Positions 29,272 through 31,885 of a stretch of 31,885 nucleotides of DNA are shown in pieces. The notes beneath the pieces are model-generated. The model had not been told where the DNA came from. It ran no database searches and saw only the letters and a list, made by a program, of their open reading frames with translations. This DNA comes from Patescibacteria group bacterium UBA6164 (GTDB taxonomy: Bacteria > Patescibacteriota > Gracilibacteria > BD1-5 > UBA6164): contig DIUG01000026.1 in NCBI GenBank assembly GCA_002422305.1, positions 1 to 31,885 on the forward strand, in the 5' to 3' direction. The translations under genes and the position numbers were made by a program. Within the stretch, counting starts at the first letter, position 1. Each line of letters starts with the position of its first letter.

Positions 29272-31743
29272 ATGCCAGATAAAAATATAGTAGACGATTA
29301 TTATTCGCAAATAGATTCTTGAGAAAAAGTATCAAATAAGAATAATGAATCAAAAAAAACAGTAGTAGTTACTAAGAAAAAAATAATCATAAAAAAACCA
29401 ATTGTTATTCCTAAAAAAGAATGAGTTTTTTCTTGATGAGATAAAAAAAATAATGAAATAAAAAAAACTGACCAAAAAGTAAAAGTTAGAAAAAAATGAT
29501 TTGTACAAAAAATAGAGGTAGTTAAAAGAGATGATATAGCTAAAAAGAAAGTTGAAGAAGCATATAGAAAAAAAGTAGATGCAGTCTATAAAAAGAAAAC
29601 AGAAGAAGTACACAAAAAGAAAATAGAAGAAGCATATAGAAAAAATGAACAAGAAAAAGTACCTAAAAAAAATATAATTGTAAAAAAAATAGATAGAAGT
29701 ATTATAACAAAAGCACCAGTAGTAGTTATTAAAGATGCTAAAACTTTAGCTAAGGATTATTCTAAAAAATTTACTAATAATAAAAAACCTGTTAAATCTT
29801 GAGATAATATTTATGATACAGAAGCTAAAAAATCAAAATTATTTTTATGAGATAAAAAAACTAGATGAAGATTAAAATTTACAGACGAAAAAGAAATAAC
29901 TTTTATTAGATCAAATAAAGTAAATAAAAAACAAGAAAAAAATATTGGTGATATAAAACAAAATTTGATAGAAAAAAGAGGAGAAATAATTATAGTTCCA
30001 GAAATTCTTTCTTTAAAAGAGTTATCAGAAAAAATAGGGGTTGTTTTGCCTAAGTTAATGGCTGAATTCATGAAAAATTGAATGATGGTAAATATAAACT
30101 CAAAAATAGATTTTGATTCTGCATCAATTATTGCGGGGGTATTTGATATAAAATTGGAAAGGGATATTTCTGGTTGAGCATCTGTTGAGGATCTTTTTTC
30201 TTGAAATATTACAGATTTATTAAAAGAAGATGATCAATCTAAATTGGTACCTAGAACACCAGTTGTTTCAATTATGTGACATGTAGATCATGGTAAAACA
30301 TCTCTTTTAGATTATATTAGAAAAGCAAAGGTGGCTTCAGGTGAAGCAGGTTGAATTACTCAAAGTATATGAGCTTATCAAGTAGAATTAGATAATGGTA
30401 AAATTACATTTTTAGATACTCCTTGACATGAAGCTTTTACTGTTATGAGAGCTAGATGAGCTAAATCTACTGATATTGCTGTACTTTTAGTTGCTGCAGA
30501 TGAATGAGTAAAACCTCAAACAATTGAATCAATAAATCATGCAAAAGAAGCAGGTATACCTATAATAGTTGCTATAAATAAAATGGATAAAGTTTGAGCT
30601 AATCCAGAACATGTAAAATGACAATTAGTAGAACAATGATTGACATCTGAAGATTGGGGTGGTGATACACCAATGGTTCCAATTTCTGCAAATACTGGTT
30701 TTTGAATAGATGATTTATTAGAAATAATTTTACTTGTTGCTGAAATGCAAGAAATGAAGGCTAATCCTGATAGAGCATGAATAGCTACTGTTATAGAATC
30801 ACATTTAGATCATAAATTAGGACCTGTTGCTACAGTTTTAATTAATACTTGAACAGTTAAAATGTGAGATAATATAGTATGTCAAGATACTTATTGAAAA
30901 ATAAAAGTTTTAAAAAATTATACTAATCATTGAATTAAATATGGAATTCCATGAGAACCAGTTTTAATTGTTTGATTAGATAAAGTTGTTAATGGTTGAG
31001 ATATATTACAAGTTGTAAGTAGTGTTGAACAAGCTAAACAAAAAGCAGAAGAATACAGGGCTATATTATTTAAACAAAAAACTGCTTGATTTTCTTGATT
31101 AGCATTATTAATGTCAAAAATTAAAGCTTGAAATTTAAAACAATTAAAAATAATATTAAAAGCAGATACAAATTGATCTTTAGAGGCTATAAAATGAGCT
31201 TTAACTAAATTATCAACTCCAGAAACTACAGTTCAAATAATTCATGCATGAGTAGGATCAATTACTGAAAGTGATATTTTAATGTGACAATGAAGTGAAG
31301 CAATTTTGGTTGGTTTTAATGTTTGAGTTCTACCAACAGCTAAATCAGTATTAGAAACATCTTTAGTAGAATATATTAGTAGTGATATTATTTATCATAT
31401 TACTGATAAAATTGAAAGAATAGTTACTTGAATGCTTGATCCTAAAGAAGTAGAAGTTATTTTGTGTAAAGCTAAAGTATGAGGTATTTTCTTTACTTGA
31501 AAATGATTTATGATACTTGGTTTAAAAGTACCACCTGAAAGTAAAATAGAAAATAAGACTTTAGTTAGAATAATTAGAAAGAAAAAAATGATTTGAAATT
31601 GAAAAATAGAATCATTAAAAGTTTGAACTTTAGAAGTAAAAGAATTAGAAGGACCAATTGAATGTTGAATAAAATTCATTACAAATGTTGCTGTAGAAAT
31701 GTGAGATGATTTAGAAATTTATAAAATCGAAATTCAAAAATAA
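29272..31743 (+). CDS. infB: Translation initiation factor IF-2
   Basis: An 823-residue GTPase that brings initiator tRNA to the ribosome and joins the subunits. The N-terminal 220 residues are a very basic, low-complexity extension that includes four near-repeats of an 8-9-residue unit like EEAYRKK (about residues 92-125). IF2N follows near residue 245 (LSLKELSEKIGVVLPKLMAEFMKNG). The G domain has G1 GHVDHGKT at 336-343 (Gly336 is a TGA codon), the AGGITQSIGAY switch, DTPGHEAFT, NKMDK and a normal SAN motif (VPISANTG). Domains II-IV are complete and end in IEIQK. The neighbours nusA and rbfA, often linked to infB, are absent. A perfect terminator follows. Confidence 0.95.
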
Positions 31744-31746
31744 AAT

Positions 31747-31779
31747 AAAAATCTTGTTAAATTATTTAACAAGATTTTT
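31747..31779 (+). terminator. 15-bp terminator after infB
   Basis: Bases 31747-31761 pair perfectly with 31765-31779 around TTA, starting four bases after the stop codon and ending in a T-run. Beyond it (31780-31885) I see only A/T-rich sequence with no gene. Confidence 0.85.
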
Positions 31780-31885
31780 ATTTTTACTAATAGTATTTAT
31801 AGTATTAATAATATTTATATTATTTAATGATATCTTTTTAATACATAAAAATTTAGTTAGAATCATAGAAAGTATAATACATTTT

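Noticed and set aside
29350..29652. Minus-strand open frame opposite the IF2 N-terminal region
   Set aside because: It is the antisense of the Lys-rich low-complexity part of infB, giving a Phe/Tyr/Ser-only product. It is a composition shadow.
31395..31679. Minus-strand open frame opposite the IF2 C-terminus
   Set aside because: It lies wholly inside the conserved sense frame of infB and has no promoter or family match.
1..31885. CRISPR array, insertion sequence, prophage or toxin-antitoxin module
   Set aside because: No regularly spaced direct repeats, transposase or integrase motifs, or paired small toxin/antitoxin genes are visible.

Overview
The window reads as a piece of a very AT-rich (roughly one-fifth G+C) genome in which UGA is a glycine codon. 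With the standard code nearly every gene breaks into fragments. With UGA=Gly, 26 long uninterrupted genes appear, 23 ending in TAA and 3 in TAG. UGA falls exactly where conserved glycines belong: the P-loops of Era, Mfd and IF2, the water-activating loop of uracil-DNA glycosylase, and the NGPGSFTG motif of TsaB. This code (translation table 25) is known from the candidate phyla Gracilibacteria (BD1-5) and Absconditabacteria (SR1). I infer the source is one of these small-genome, probably host-associated or predatory bacteria, but I cannot say which. The UGA-reading tRNA-Gly is not in the window. A normal tRNA-Trp (anticodon CCA) is.

Layout. 1-60: unresolved edge. 136-1392: secreted coiled-coil protein of unknown function. 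1522-2613: membrane-anchored protein with two thioredoxin-type folds (DsbA-like). 2649-4660 (minus): operon tsaB - bPH-domain membrane protein - era. 4761-7934: mfd. 7956-9095: lipoprotein fusing a cyclophilin and a SlyD-like FKBP. 9178-11046 (minus): M3-like zinc peptidase. 11248-11697: ssb. 11750-14884 (minus): type IV pilus genes pilN-pilO-pilC plus an unknown membrane-anchored protein. 14989-15408 (minus): T4SS-pilin-like small membrane protein. 15514-16539: TraB-like membrane protein. 16591-17103 (minus): glycine-rich protein of unknown function behind a consensus promoter. 17276-21321 (minus): a translation block, read from the right as tRNA-His, rpsA-like, rpsB, a small membrane protein, tsf, tRNA-Trp. 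21456-22088: nth. 22123-26601 (minus): nrdA - ung - family-4 glycosyltransferase. 26602-27125: long AT-rich divergent regulatory region. 27126-29168: RNase J. 29272-31743: infB. 31780-31885: nothing recognisable.

The content is mainly core: translation (rpsB, rpsA, tsf, infB, two tRNAs), ribosome and tRNA maturation (era, tsaB), RNA decay (rnj), DNA repair and precursors (mfd, ssb, nth, ung, nrdA), extracytoplasmic folding (DsbA-like and dual PPIase), and surface appendages (pilNOC, pilin-like protein). I see no insertion sequence, prophage, CRISPR array or classical defence locus. Most convergent gene pairs are separated by a short perfect hairpin that can terminate transcription both ways.

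The points most worth a second look are the recoding itself, the absence of Shine-Dalgarno sequences in front of any gene except for one misplaced anti-SD-complementary block in the rnj leader, the strongly promoted glycine-rich protein, the dual-PPIase lipoprotein, several perfect palindromes at promoters, and unusual active-site or cofactor-site features in NrdA and endonuclease III.
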